DNA of 64,000 nucleotides from DATDFB01 sp035276475 (GCA_035276475.1 DATELQ010000016.1:1-64000), one strand, 5' to 3'. Shown: positions 51,880 to 61,071, numbered from the stretch's first letter. Made by a program: numbers and translations. Notes: generated by a model not told the origin, from the letters alone.

Positions 51880-54800
51880 ATGAAACCTACTCCGAACCCA
51901 CTCGGTCAGTATCACGTGTTCCTTGCCTCGCCTGGTGACGTGGGGGCGGAACGTCAATACGTGCGCAGGTTCTTCGATGAATACAACCGCCACACCGCCC
52001 ATATTTGGCGTGCCCGGTTCGAGGTTGTGGACTGGGAGAATTACGCGACCATCGGCATTGGCCGGCCCCAGGAACTGATCACGGGGCAAACACTGGAGAA
52101 GTATCGGGAGTCGCTGGCGTTGGTCATCGGCATCATGGGTCAGCGGTTCGGCTCGCCGACCGGCAAGGCGGAATCGGGAACGGAGGAAGAGTTCAACTGG
52201 GCGATGGAGAGCCACAAGGCCTCGGGCTTCCCGGAGATTAAATGGTTCTTCCGCAGAGTAGACAAACTGGACGGGCTATCGGCAGATCCGGCGGAAGCGA
52301 TCAAGGCGCTGGAGCAATGGCAAAAGGTCCTCTCCTTCCGCAAGCGGATGCAGGACATGAACAACCCGGTGTTCTATGCGGAGTATCCGAGTTCGGCCGG
52401 ATTTGCCGAGGTCTTCGAGCGCGACCTGAACCAATGGTTGGCCGACCCCGCGCGACCGTGGGCCGCGCAACTGGCGACCAACGTTGCCACCACCGGCGCC
52501 GCAAGCGCGCTCGCCCTACCCTCCGAGTTCGACGCGGAACGTTACCGGGCTGCGGTGCTCAAGCGGTTCGACAAGCTCAACTTCGAGATGCTCGACACGA
52601 CCGGAGCCTTCTACAACGCTGTCCGGCTGTGGAGCGTCTTCGTGCCACAGTCAGTGCGGGAATGCCACCAGTACAACCCGCGTCTGCTGGAGATCCCCAA
52701 GGAACACCAGCGGCGGTTGCTGGACACTGGAGAGATTACCGCGAAAGAACTCGAGGAACTCGAGCAGCAGGCGGATCGGCTGCGGCAGGAGTACTTCCAC
52801 CAGCCGCTCCGCCCCGTGCTGGATGTCGTGGACGAGGCCCTTCGTGCATCGCCAGCAGGGGCTGGGCGAAAGCTGGTCATCCTTGGTGATCCGGGTTCCG
52901 GCAAGTCGTCGCTGATTCGCTATCTGGCCCTGCGCTGGGCGGGGATAGCCGAGCACACCGTCCGGGAAACGCAACCGGTGCCGCTGGTGGTTGAATTAGG
53001 TCCCTACGCCCGCTGGCAGTGCGACGGGCGCAAGGATTTCGTCCGCTTCCTGCAAGAAGCCCCGGTCTGGCACGAATGGCCCCGAGGCCTGCTCGGCAGG
53101 CTGCTCGAACAGCCCGGGCGGGTCGTGCTTCTGCTGGATGGACTGGATGAAGTCTTTGACGTCCCGATGCGCGAGTCGGTGATCAACGACATCCAGCGGT
53201 TCGGCAGTCAGTTTGCCAACGTACCAGTCGTCCTCACATCGCGCGTAGTGGGCTATCAAGCGCAGCGGTTGCGCGAGGCCGAGTTCCGGCACTTCATGCT
53301 GCAGGATTTGGACTCCACGCAAATCACCGACTTCGTGAATCGCTGGCACGAGGTGACCTTCGACGACCCCACGCATGCGGCGCCGAAGCGGGACCGCTTG
53401 CAGAAGGCGATCCGCGAATTCAAGTCCATCGCCATGCTCGCCGGCAATCCACTGTTGCTGACGATGATGGCAATCCTGAACCGCAACCAGGAACTTCCGC
53501 GGGATCGGGCCGACTTGTATGCCCAGGCGTCGCGAGTGCTCTTGCACCAGTGGGACACAGAGCGCGCACTGTCGGACTTTCCGGGAATGAGCACTGAGAT
53601 CGGCTTGCGCGAAAAGACCGACATCCTCCGCCGCCTTGCCGCACACATGCAGGCCGCTCCGAGTGGGCTGAAGGGCAACCTGATTGACGGGCCGACGCTC
53701 ACCGGCTTGATCGAGGACTACCTGCAGAACGAACTCCACTTCGCTCAAGCCCGCGCTGCGGCCCGGGCGGTGGTCGAGCATCTGCGACAGCGCAACTTTA
53801 TCCTCTGCTTCGTCGGCGCAGACAGCTACGCCTTTGTGCATCGTACGTTCCTGGAGTACTTCTGCGCCGCCAATTTCGTGCATCAGTTCAACGTCGCGAA
53901 GACGCTAGACCTCGACGGTCTGATCGCGTTGTTTGACCAGCACTGCAGCGACGACGAATGGCGCGAGGTGCTGCGACTGATCTGTGGCCAGATCGACGAA
54001 AGTTTCGTCGATCGAATCGTCGAACACTTGGCTATGCGGACGGATCTCGCGAAGTGGAATCAGTACGACTATCTGAATGACCTAATCTTGGCTGGGTTTT
54101 GCCTGGCTGAGGTGCGCAGCACCGCCGCAGTGACTAGGTCTGGCAAGCAGCTTCTACGACAGTTCGTCCAGGCAATGACACTAGCGGCGGGCCCCCTCGA
54201 AACGAACGATCTTGCCCGGCTTCGAGATGACTTCATTGCCGTTAGCCGTGAGTTGGGGCCACGCTGGCCAGGTATAGGTGATGTAGACATGAAGACGGTT
54301 CCACATTTCAAGTGGAGAGTAGGAGGCGGCCGTGATTGGGCTTCGGTGGTTGCAAACATTCTTCCTGATAGGGAACTCATAACCGGCCTCGTCGCGAGTG
54401 AATACCCGATGGTACGAACTGGAGGATTCAGCGCATTGGTCGAGAAGTGGCCGGACCAGACCACTCGCGACCTGCTCGCCCAGCGCGCCGTCCAGGATGA
54501 CAACGAGGACACCCGCAGCGCCGCGCTGCAGGCGTTGGCGGAGACGTGGCCGGACCAGATCACCCGCGACCTGCTCACACAACGCGCCGTCCAGGACAAG
54601 GACGGTATACCCCGCCGCGCCGCGCTGCGGGCGTTGGCGCAGAAGTGGCCGGACCAGACCACTCGCGACCTGCTCGCCCAACGCGCCGTCCAGGATGACA
54701 ACGAGGACACCCGCCGCGCCGCGCTGCAGGCGTTGGCGGAGAAGTGGCCGGACCAGATCACCCGCGAGCTACTCGCCCAGCGCGCCGTTGAAGCGCCGGA

Positions 54801-55050
54801 CATTTCGGAACGCGGTGCCGCCTGTTCCGCGCTGGCTGGGATGCACTGCAAGTTCGGCCGCATCCTGCCAACGCGAGACTTCGACGGAAATGGGCCCTAT
54901 CTCGATCCCCTGGAACCGATTCCACGCAAACACATCGAGCAGGCAGCAGCGAAGGCCGGCATCCGTCCCGACGACATCGACGCCCAAGTCGCCTCGCTCT
55001 CGGCTTACCTGAGGTGGGACGTCACGGTCGGAGCGAAAAAGAAGCAGTAA
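51880..55050 (+). CDS. DUF4062-NACHT-HEAT STAND ATPase, putative antiphage protein
   Basis: A 1056-residue protein. The N-terminal DUF4062 domain (about 8-190) starts YHVFLASPGDVGAERQYV and has VIGIMGQRFGSPT; it is a TIR-like fold used as effector. The NACHT ATPase follows with LVILGDPGSGKSSLI (Walker A about 336-344), VLLLDGLDEVFD (Walker B, double acidic) and VVLTSR (sensor 1). A helical region with FVHRTFLEYFCA is typical of NACHT winged-helix parts. The C terminus (about 850-975) has HEAT-like repeats. Bacterial NACHT proteins with this order act in phage defence; here it is inferred. It is the sole clear gene of the tRNA-flanked segment. Confidence 0.88.
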   Translation: MKPTPNPLGQYHVFLASPGDVGAERQYVRRFFDEYNRHTAHIWRARFEVVDWENYATIGIGRPQELITGQTLEKYRESLALVIGIMGQRFGSPTGKAESGTEEEFNWAMESHKASGFPEIKWFFRRVDKLDGLSADPAEAIKALEQWQKVLSFRKRMQDMNNPVFYAEYPSSAGFAEVFERDLNQWLADPARPWAAQLATNVATTGAASALALPSEFDAERYRAAVLKRFDKLNFEMLDTTGAFYNAVRLWSVFVPQSVRECHQYNPRLLEIPKEHQRRLLDTGEITAKELEELEQQADRLRQEYFHQPLRPVLDVVDEALRASPAGAGRKLVILGDPGSGKSSLIRYLALRWAGIAEHTVRETQPVPLVVELGPYARWQCDGRKDFVRFLQEAPVWHEWPRGLLGRLLEQPGRVVLLLDGLDEVFDVPMRESVINDIQRFGSQFANVPVVLTSRVVGYQAQRLREAEFRHFMLQDLDSTQITDFVNRWHEVTFDDPTHAAPKRDRLQKAIREFKSIAMLAGNPLLLTMMAILNRNQELPRDRADLYAQASRVLLHQWDTERALSDFPGMSTEIGLREKTDILRRLAAHMQAAPSGLKGNLIDGPTLTGLIEDYLQNELHFAQARAAARAVVEHLRQRNFILCFVGADSYAFVHRTFLEYFCAANFVHQFNVAKTLDLDGLIALFDQHCSDDEWREVLRLICGQIDESFVDRIVEHLAMRTDLAKWNQYDYLNDLILAGFCLAEVRSTAAVTRSGKQLLRQFVQAMTLAAGPLETNDLARLRDDFIAVSRELGPRWPGIGDVDMKTVPHFKWRVGGGRDWASVVANILPDRELITGLVASEYPMVRTGGFSALVEKWPDQTTRDLLAQRAVQDDNEDTRSAALQALAETWPDQITRDLLTQRAVQDKDGIPRRAALRALAQKWPDQTTRDLLAQRAVQDDNEDTRRAALQALAEKWPDQITRELLAQRAVEAPDISERGAACSALAGMHCKFGRILPTRDFDGNGPYLDPLEPIPRKHIEQAAAKAGIRPDDIDAQVASLSAYLRWDVTVGAKKKQ
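54448..54843 (+). repeat. Four 99-bp in-frame repeats coding HEAT-like units
   Basis: Units begin at 54448, 54547, 54646 and 54745 with exact 99-bp spacing (33 codons, WPDQ[T/I]TR[D/E]LLAQRAV then AALQALAE). Units 1 and 3 are nearly identical in DNA, and 2 and 4 share the ITR start, which points to a recent 198-bp duplication. The last unit has drifted in its second half. Confidence 0.88.
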
Positions 55051-55348
55051 AAAGGACTGGCCGATCAAAGCCTGGCCGCAAGCGGCGCCACTGATAAGGG
55101 CCATGTGATCAACGACGGGGGTGACTCTGGCGGAGGACGCCGGGAATCAGAAAGAACCTTGGCCTCGCCGCCGTCGCCCAAGCCCTCACGAACAAGCCTC
55201 CGCGAGAGTAGCACCGCCTTCGACGATCGCATTAATGAACGGATCGGCGGTAGAAGGGAACGATGGAATGGCGCGGAGAACGGCCGCAACCTGGTGGGGC
55301 TGGCTCACAGCATGGATCACCGGTGCGAGCAGCGGTAACTGAAGCGGG
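55051..55348. other. Intergenic between NACHT gene and right tRNA-Gln
   Basis: About 300 bp, no supportable gene. Small frames lack motifs and RBS. No integrase remnant or terminator hairpin with T-run is visible. Confidence 0.45.
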
Positions 55349-55442
55349 CTCAAGACCGTGGCTGGGAGGCAGGGAGTCGAACCCCGATATGCTGGTCCAG
55401 AGCCAGCTGTCCTACCATTGAACGACCTCCCAGCAAGAGTTG
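55349..55442. repeat. 94-bp direct repeat containing tRNA-Gln, right
   Basis: Right copy of the repeat at 51098-51191 with one base changed (position 55391). Confidence 0.92.
55359..55432 (-). tRNA. tRNA-Gln (CTG), right copy
   Basis: 74 nt with encoded CCA and anticodon CTG. All stems pair, including five pairs in the anticodon stem (GCTGG with CCAGC), so this is likely the intact gene. Its 3' end points toward the island. Confidence 0.93.
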
Positions 55443-55522
55443 CGGCCGGCGTGGCGGGCGGGAAATGCTACACGCGGCTAACCTCTCCGTCAAACCTCGA
55501 ATTCCGTGCGACAATCCTCTCG

Positions 55523-55855
55523 ATGCTGCCCGAGGTTTTCGAGTGTCCGGCCTGTGAGCGACAGTTCGTTTTCGAGCTCGTCGACTCCTCCGAGGACCGC
55601 TCCATTCACTGCCCCCAATGCAAGCGCTACCTCGGCGAGAAGGACGTCAGCTTCATCCTCGTCAGCGAGATCGAGGAGCTCACCGAGCGCCTCCGCTTCG
55701 AGCGCGACCGCCTCGAGAAAGACGAAGCCGTCTACTCCATGACCGACTGCGGCGACGCCGAGCTTCGCCTCTACGGCAGCGAAGTCCACAAGGTCGTGGC
55801 CATCCTCCGCAAGACCCTCGCCGAGCTCGAGGCGCTCAAGATCTCCTACCGTTGA
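55523..55855 (+). CDS. Zinc-ribbon protein with coiled coil
   Basis: A 110-residue protein with an N-terminal zinc ribbon (FECPACERQFVF and HCPQCKRYL), followed by a helical coiled region (EIEELTERLRFERDRLEKDE) and a second helix near the end. It is not a known named family to me. The ribbon suggests binding to nucleic acid or protein. Its TGA overlaps the TTG start of the CoA-transferase gene. Confidence 0.7.
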   Translation: MLPEVFECPACERQFVFELVDSSEDRSIHCPQCKRYLGEKDVSFILVSEIEELTERLRFERDRLEKDEAVYSMTDCGDAELRLYGSEVHKVVAILRKTLAELEALKISYR

Positions 55856-56988
55856 AACCGCTGCACGGCATCGTCGTCGCCGACTTCTCCCGCGTCCTGG
55901 CCGGCCCGCTCTGCACCCAACTCCTCGCCGATGCCGGCGCGCGCGTCATCAAAATCGAATCGCCCGAGGGCGACGAGACGCGCCGATGGGGACCGCCGTT
56001 CGTGCGCGGCGTCAGCGCGTACTTTTTGTCGATCAACCGGAACAAAGAATCGATCGTCGTCGACTTGAAATCGCGCGACGGATCGCACGTCGCGAAGCAG
56101 CTCGTCGACCGAGCCGACGTCGTCGTCGACAACTTCCTTCCCGCGCAGCGCGCCAAGCTCCTGCCGCGCAACCCGCGCGCCGTGCACTGCAGCATCGCGG
56201 GCTTCGACAGCGACAGCGCCGAGGGGGCGACGCCGGGGTACGACCTCCTGGCGCAGGCGGGGTCGGGGATGATGTCGATCACCGGCGATGAGCCGACCAA
56301 GGTCGGCGTTGCCGTCGTTGACGTCCTCACCGCGCACTACGCCTACGGCGCCATCTGCGCGGCCCTCGTGGCGCGCGAGCGCACCGGCGAGGGCTCCGCC
56401 ATCGAGGTCTCCCTCTTCGGCGCCGCCGTCGCGTCGCTCATCAACGTCGCCCAGAGCGCGCTCCTCACGGGCGAGGAGGCCAAGAGCTACGGCAACGCGC
56501 ACGCGTCGATCGTGCCGTACCAGCTCTTCCACGGCAGCGACCGCGCCTTCGCCATCGGTGCCGGCACCGACCGCCACTTCGCGCAGCTTTGCGATCGGGT
56601 CATCGGCACGCCCGAGCTGAAGGACGATCCCCGCTTCGCCACGAACGCCGCGCGCGTCGCGAACCGCGAGGCGCTGATCGAATCGTTGGAGCAAACGTTC
56701 GCGGCCGAGGCCGCAGACGTGTGGGTGGAGCGCTGCAAAGCCGCGGCGATCCCGGCGTCGCTCGTGCGCGGCGTACGCGAAGCGCTGCGGAGCGCCGAGG
56801 GGCAAGCGCTGATCGAGACGATCGACCATCCCGACGTCGGCCGCTACGAGGCCGTGCGCAACCCGATTCGCATCGACGGACAGCGCCACCAGACGACTAC
56901 GCCGCCCCCGCGCCTCGGGCAGCACACCGAGGAAATCCTCCGCGAGCTATCGGAGCGAGATGATCAGCAGCACGACGCAGCAGAGTAG
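55852..56988 (+). CDS. CaiB/BaiF-family CoA transferase (class III)
   Basis: A 378-residue enzyme that moves CoA between carboxylic acids. It has PLHGIVVADFSRVLAGPLCTQLLADAGARVIKIE, RNKESIVVDLKS, VVVDNFLP and GYDLLAQAGSGMMSITG, the last containing the position of the catalytic Asp of the family (GYD). Start TTG 55852 overlaps the zinc-ribbon stop (TTGA); it is the only start that keeps the conserved N terminus. The substrate acid is unknown. It is 42 bp over the convergent small membrane gene. Confidence 0.88.
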   Translation: MKPLHGIVVADFSRVLAGPLCTQLLADAGARVIKIESPEGDETRRWGPPFVRGVSAYFLSINRNKESIVVDLKSRDGSHVAKQLVDRADVVVDNFLPAQRAKLLPRNPRAVHCSIAGFDSDSAEGATPGYDLLAQAGSGMMSITGDEPTKVGVAVVDVLTAHYAYGAICAALVARERTGEGSAIEVSLFGAAVASLINVAQSALLTGEEAKSYGNAHASIVPYQLFHGSDRAFAIGAGTDRHFAQLCDRVIGTPELKDDPRFATNAARVANREALIESLEQTFAAEAADVWVERCKAAAIPASLVRGVREALRSAEGQALIETIDHPDVGRYEAVRNPIRIDGQRHQTTTPPPRLGQHTEEILRELSERDDQQHDAAE

Positions 56989-57162
56989 GACGAAGGCGAT
57001 CACGCCGCCGACGAGGATCGTGCCGCGAAAATCCTTGTCCTGCGGCGTCTTCGCGGAGAAGGCGCGAAAGGCGATGACGAGCGCCCCCGCGGCGATCACG
57101 CCGATCGCGCCGCCGATGATCAGCACCCGGATGATGACGCGCTGAAACTCGGCATCTCCCAC
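56947..57162 (-). CDS. Small two-TM membrane protein, 71 aa
   Basis: A 71-residue protein from GTG 57162 with two TM helices (VLIIGGAIGVIAAGALVIAF and a second near TILVGGVIAFVLLCCVVLLI). No family is recognised. The start is directly next to the ATG of the HAD gene on the other strand, with no base between. Confidence 0.55.
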   Translation of the reverse strand: MGDAEFQRVIIRVLIIGGAIGVIAAGALVIAFRAFSAKTPQDKDFRGTILVGGVIAFVLLCCVVLLIISLR

Positions 57163-57831
57163 ATGGCCAGCCTAACATTCGACGCGGCGATCTTCGACTT
57201 CGACGAGACCATGATCGAGCTCGAAGCGCAGCATGCCGCCGCCAGCGACGCTCTTTGCCGCGAGATGGGGAGCGACTTCTACGCACTCCCCGAGTCGTTC
57301 CGCCTCTCCTCGGGCCGGCGCATCCTCGACGAAGTGCGCGAGCTCCGCGAGCGCTTCGGCTGGACGCGTCCCGTCGACGAGCTCATGACCATCCGCCAGG
57401 GCCACTTCCGCGCCGCCTGCCGCGCCGCCGACCTGCAACTGCTCCCCTGCGTCGAAGACGTCGTGCGCGCGTTGCGTGCGGCCGGCCTCCGCCTCGCCAT
57501 CGCCTCCTCCGCCGTCGGCGACGAGATCGACGAGATCCTCCGCCGCCTCGGCATCCGCGACGCGTTCGCGCTCATCGTCGACGGCGTCGAGGTCACGCGC
57601 GCGAAGCCCGACCCCGAGCCCTACCTCGTCGCCGCGCGGAAGCTCGGCGTCGCGCCGGAGCGCTGCATCGTCTTCGAGGACTCGCACGTCGGCGTCGTCG
57701 CCGCGAAGCGCGCCGGAGCCTACTGCATCGCCGTGCGCAACCCGCGCGCGCACTTTGCGCAGGATCTGTCGATGGCGGACGTGATCTTGAATTCGATGTG
57801 CGAGCTTACGTTAGAGCACTTCGCGCGCTGA
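57163..57831 (+). CDS. HAD-superfamily hydrolase (beta-phosphoglucomutase-like)
   Basis: A 222-residue HAD enzyme: motif I FDFDET (nucleophile Asp, Glu instead of the usual Gly-Thr), motif II IASSA, motif III Lys in RAKPDPEPYL and motif IV VFEDSHVGVVAAKRAG. The cap is of subclass I, as in phosphoglycolate phosphatase and beta-phosphoglucomutase. The substrate is unknown. Overlaps the convergent PilZ gene by 26 bp. Confidence 0.88.
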   Translation: MASLTFDAAIFDFDETMIELEAQHAAASDALCREMGSDFYALPESFRLSSGRRILDEVRELRERFGWTRPVDELMTIRQGHFRAACRAADLQLLPCVEDVVRALRAAGLRLAIASSAVGDEIDEILRRLGIRDAFALIVDGVEVTRAKPDPEPYLVAARKLGVAPERCIVFEDSHVGVVAAKRAGAYCIAVRNPRAHFAQDLSMADVILNSMCELTLEHFAR

Positions 57832-58450
57832 GCTCCGCCAGCAACCGGATCAGCCGTCGCCCCTCCGCGTCCGCCGTCTCGTACGACTCGCAGAGCGACA
57901 GCAGCTCCTCCTCATCCTCGTACGCGGCGACGGTGAAGCCGTCCACGGGCTGCGCCGGCGACGTCGCCAGCGCGCGGCGCCACGCGCCGTCAACGAGGCG
58001 AAACGTGACCCAGCCGCGCGAGCGGGCCCGGCGCGCGCCGCCGAGCTGCGAGAGTGACAGCGTCTCGGGAGTCTCACCCACGCCGCTGGCGTTGGCGCGC
58101 TGCGCGGCGAGCACGCGGCCGACGAACGTGGCCATCATGTCGTTGAGGCGCTCGTCGGCTTCGCCGATCGCTTCGACGAACTGCACGCCGCTGTGCGACA
58201 CGATGCTCATGTTGTCGCCGCCGGCGCGCACGACCGTGCTGCGGCGCACTTCGCAGAGGAACTCGACGTCGGCGCCGCGCCAGCGGAACAGCAGCTTGAA
58301 GCGCGCGCCGGGCGGCAGCGCGCCGTAGTGCTCGATGTAGGCGCCGCCGACGCCGACGTCGAGAATGAGCGCGTTCTGGCCGTCCATCAGCCCCAGGATC
58401 GGCTTGGCGAGGTGGAGCCGCTGGAACTCGCGGCGATCATTCGCAACCAT
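57806..58450 (-). CDS. PilZ-domain protein with conserved novel C-terminal module (copy 2)
   Basis: A 214-residue protein. N terminus RREFQRLHL (PilZ RxxxR) and DVGVGGAYIE, where the usual Ser of the second motif is Gly, so c-di-GMP binding may be weaker. The C-terminal module (about 140-214) has WVTFRLVDGAW, QPVDGFTVAAYED and EGRRLIRLLAELS, matching copies at 6881 and 60401. Divergent from the GAF kinase gene (65 bp between starts). Confidence 0.75.
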   Translation of the reverse strand: MVANDRREFQRLHLAKPILGLMDGQNALILDVGVGGAYIEHYGALPPGARFKLLFRWRGADVEFLCEVRRSTVVRAGGDNMSIVSHSGVQFVEAIGEADERLNDMMATFVGRVLAAQRANASGVGETPETLSLSQLGGARRARSRGWVTFRLVDGAWRRALATSPAQPVDGFTVAAYEDEEELLSLCESYETADAEGRRLIRLLAELSARSALT

Positions 58451-58515
58451 TCCGGCAGTATGTCAGATTGGGAGCACGGCAAGCATATTGCTCGGATCGG
58501 TGTTGAGGTCTAATC

Positions 58516-60465
58516 ATGGCGACCACGCCGCAGCACGAGCGACGCAGCATTTGGCGCGTCGGGCCGGAAAGCACGTGGACGACCATGCTCCCGGTCGTCT
58601 TCGTCATCATCTCGCTGATCTCGCTCGTCATCCTGCCGATCGTCGTGTCCCAGCACACCGCGCGCATGCGCGACGAGATCACCGGCCTGGCCGAGCCCGC
58701 GCGCCACACCGCCAACGACGTGCAGATGGCCATCGCCTCGGAGCTCGACACGATCATCGCCTTTCAGGTCACGGAGCAGCCACACTTCCGCGACGCCTTC
58801 GTGAAGCTCATCGCCCAGGAGGCAGCCGGTTACCAAAGCCTCGGAAAGCTCGCGCCGAAGCTCAATCCGGAAGTCAACCACGACCTCGAAAAGCTGATCG
58901 CGCAGAGCAACCTGTGGCACAAACGCGTGCAGGACGGCGAGCTGCTGCAGCGCCGCCTTCCCGCCGACGTTCTGAACACGCGCCTCTTCGAACGGCAGCC
59001 GCAATATGAGAAGACCCTCGCCGCCGCCAACGACTTGGAGCTGGCGGTGCAGGACGCCGTCGACGACCGTCTGAAATCGATCCGCGACCTGGAGCGCTGG
59101 AACATCTTCCTGACCATCGCCCTGACGCTCTTGGCGCTGACGGCGGCGCTCCTCGTCGCACGCCTCGGCCGGCAAATGCGCCTCCTCGCCGCCGAGGCGA
59201 TGGCGCGGCGCCGCGACGCCGAGCGCGAGGCCGCGGACGCGAAAATCTCCCGCGCCGACGCCCAGCGCGAAGAGCGCCGCGCCGCGTTCCTCGCCGCGGC
59301 GGGGCAGGAGCTGACCGCGTCGCTCGACTTCGCCGAGACGATCTCCACGCTGGCCCGCCTTCACGTCCCGAACCTCGGCGAAGCGTGCGCGATCGACCTT
59401 CTCGAAGGCGACGGCGTGCTCCATCGCGCCGCGGTGCGGCATCGCGACGAGGTGCGCGACGCCGAGCTCCGGCAGCACGCCGGCACGGTCATCGATCCGA
59501 TGCCGGAGCCGGTGGCGCGCGTCATGGACGAGCGGACGGCGCAGATCCTCAGCGCCACATTCGAGCCGATCGCCACGGAGAGGCGCTCGCTGATGATCGT
59601 CCCGCTGGTCAGCCGCGGGCAGACCTTAGGCGTCGTCATCGTCGTCGCGCCAGCCGGCCGCGTCTTCGCGGGCGAGGACGTCGCGCTGGCCAGCGAGCTC
59701 GCCCGCCACGGGTCGCTGGCCATCGACAACGCCCGGCTCTACCTCGACTCGCAGCAGGCCGTGCGGGCGCGCGAGGAAGTCCTCGCGATCGTCTCGCACG
59801 ACCTCCGCAACCCGCTCAACGCCGTGATGCTGGCCGTGCAGTTGATGAAGGAAGAGACGAGCTCCGAGGAGCTGGAGACGATCGAGCTGTCGGCGCAGCG
59901 GATGCGGAGACTCATCGAGGATCTCCTCGACGTCACGCGGCTCGAAGGCGGGAAGCAGTTGCCGATCGAGCCGACGGCGCTCGAAGTGCGGCCGATCTTG
60001 GCTGAGATGTATGAGCTCTTCAAGACGCAGGCGTCGACGAGCTCGATCGCGCTGCGCTACGACGTCGACGACGACGTCCCGCCGGTCTACGCCGACCACC
60101 ACCGCGTCGCGCAGGTGCTGTCGAACCTCATCGGCAACTCGATGAAGTTCACGCCGTCGGACGGCCGCGTCGTCGTGCGCGCCAAGCGCAGCGGCGATGA
60201 GGTGCTGTTCACCGTCAGCGACACCGGCCCCGGCATCCCGCACAAGAATCTGAAGGACATCTTCAACCCCTACTGGCAGGCCAAGCGCACCGCGCGCCTC
60301 GGCGCCGGCCTCGGGTTGCCGATCGCGAAGGGCATCGTCGAAGCGCACGGCGGCCGGATCTGGGCGGAGAGCGATCCGGGGCGCGGCACGACGTTCTACT
60401 TCACGCTTCCGGTGGCGCGCTCGGCGGTTGGCGCGGCGGAATCTCCAGCGCATTCGACACGCTGA
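58516..60465 (+). CDS. Membrane GAF-domain histidine kinase
   Basis: A 649-residue kinase: TM1 at about 25-45, an extracytoplasmic region of ~150 residues rich in helix (CHASE3-like), TM2 at about 198-215, a coiled linker, a GAF domain (about 265-410), HisKA with IVSHDLRNPL (His428) and an ATPase domain with NLIGNSMKFTP, DTGPGIP and GAGLGLPIAKG. The sensor part resembles CHASE3 proteins that respond to an unknown external signal. PilZ paralogues lie on both sides, but no regulator is next to it. Confidence 0.87.
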   Translation: MATTPQHERRSIWRVGPESTWTTMLPVVFVIISLISLVILPIVVSQHTARMRDEITGLAEPARHTANDVQMAIASELDTIIAFQVTEQPHFRDAFVKLIAQEAAGYQSLGKLAPKLNPEVNHDLEKLIAQSNLWHKRVQDGELLQRRLPADVLNTRLFERQPQYEKTLAAANDLELAVQDAVDDRLKSIRDLERWNIFLTIALTLLALTAALLVARLGRQMRLLAAEAMARRRDAEREAADAKISRADAQREERRAAFLAAAGQELTASLDFAETISTLARLHVPNLGEACAIDLLEGDGVLHRAAVRHRDEVRDAELRQHAGTVIDPMPEPVARVMDERTAQILSATFEPIATERRSLMIVPLVSRGQTLGVVIVVAPAGRVFAGEDVALASELARHGSLAIDNARLYLDSQQAVRAREEVLAIVSHDLRNPLNAVMLAVQLMKEETSSEELETIELSAQRMRRLIEDLLDVTRLEGGKQLPIEPTALEVRPILAEMYELFKTQASTSSIALRYDVDDDVPPVYADHHRVAQVLSNLIGNSMKFTPSDGRVVVRAKRSGDEVLFTVSDTGPGIPHKNLKDIFNPYWQAKRTARLGAGLGLPIAKGIVEAHGGRIWAESDPGRGTTFYFTLPVARSAVGAAESPAHSTR

Positions 60466-61060
60466 GCTCCGCGAAGAGGCGGATCAGGCGGCGCCCTTCT
60501 TCGTCCGACGCGGCGAAGACGTCGCAAAGGCGCTGCATCTCGTCGCTGTCTTCGCTGCGGGCGACGGTGAAGCCGGACGCCGGCTGCTCCGGCAGAAAGA
60601 CGCGGCGGCGATGCCACGCGCCGTCCTCGAAGCGATAGCAGAGGAACGCGGCGTCGCGGCCGCGCACGGTCTTGTCGCCGTCGATGGCGTCCGACGGCTG
60701 GACGCCGCTGTCGTCGTGGAGTTTGTCGAGCTCGCGCACGACGAGCTCGGCGAGCATCTCGCGCAGGCGGTCGCCGGAGTCGCCGAGCGCCGCGAGGAAG
60801 CGCACGCCCGACTGCATCCCGCCGTGCGCGTCGCGGCCGGAGAAGGTGCGCACGACGCTGCACTGCATGGCGATCTCGTGCTCGTTCCAGGAGAAACGCA
60901 GGTCGGCGTGCTCGTCCTCGAGCGGCGCGCCGTGCAGGATGCGCGCGCCGAGGACGCCGACCTCCATGATCGAGACCGGCGTGGCGCCGAGCGTCGCCGG
61001 CAGCGGCGGATCGAGAAGGAGGCGCTGGAACTCGCGCCGCTCTTCGGTGTGCGGCAGCAT
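60401..61060 (-). CDS. PilZ-domain protein with conserved novel C-terminal module (copy 3)
   Basis: A 219-residue protein from ATG 61060. The N terminus ERREFQRLLL and EVGVLGARI align with the PilZ motifs, with Gly for the usual Ser. The C-terminal module AFLCYRFEDGAWHRRR, QPASGFTVARSED and EGRRLIRLFAELSVSNALE is the best conserved of the three. A Pro-rich tail ends the protein. It overlaps the kinase gene by 65 bp at the 3' ends. Confidence 0.75.
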   Translation of the reverse strand: MLPHTEERREFQRLLLDPPLPATLGATPVSIMEVGVLGARILHGAPLEDEHADLRFSWNEHEIAMQCSVVRTFSGRDAHGGMQSGVRFLAALGDSGDRLREMLAELVVRELDKLHDDSGVQPSDAIDGDKTVRGRDAAFLCYRFEDGAWHRRRVFLPEQPASGFTVARSEDSDEMQRLCDVFAASDEEGRRLIRLFAELSVSNALEIPPRQPPSAPPEA

Positions 61061-61071
61061 GGGGGAATTGT

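Noticed and set aside
51192..55348. Complete integrative element with integrase
   Set aside because: No tyrosine or serine recombinase frame is present between the tRNA copies.
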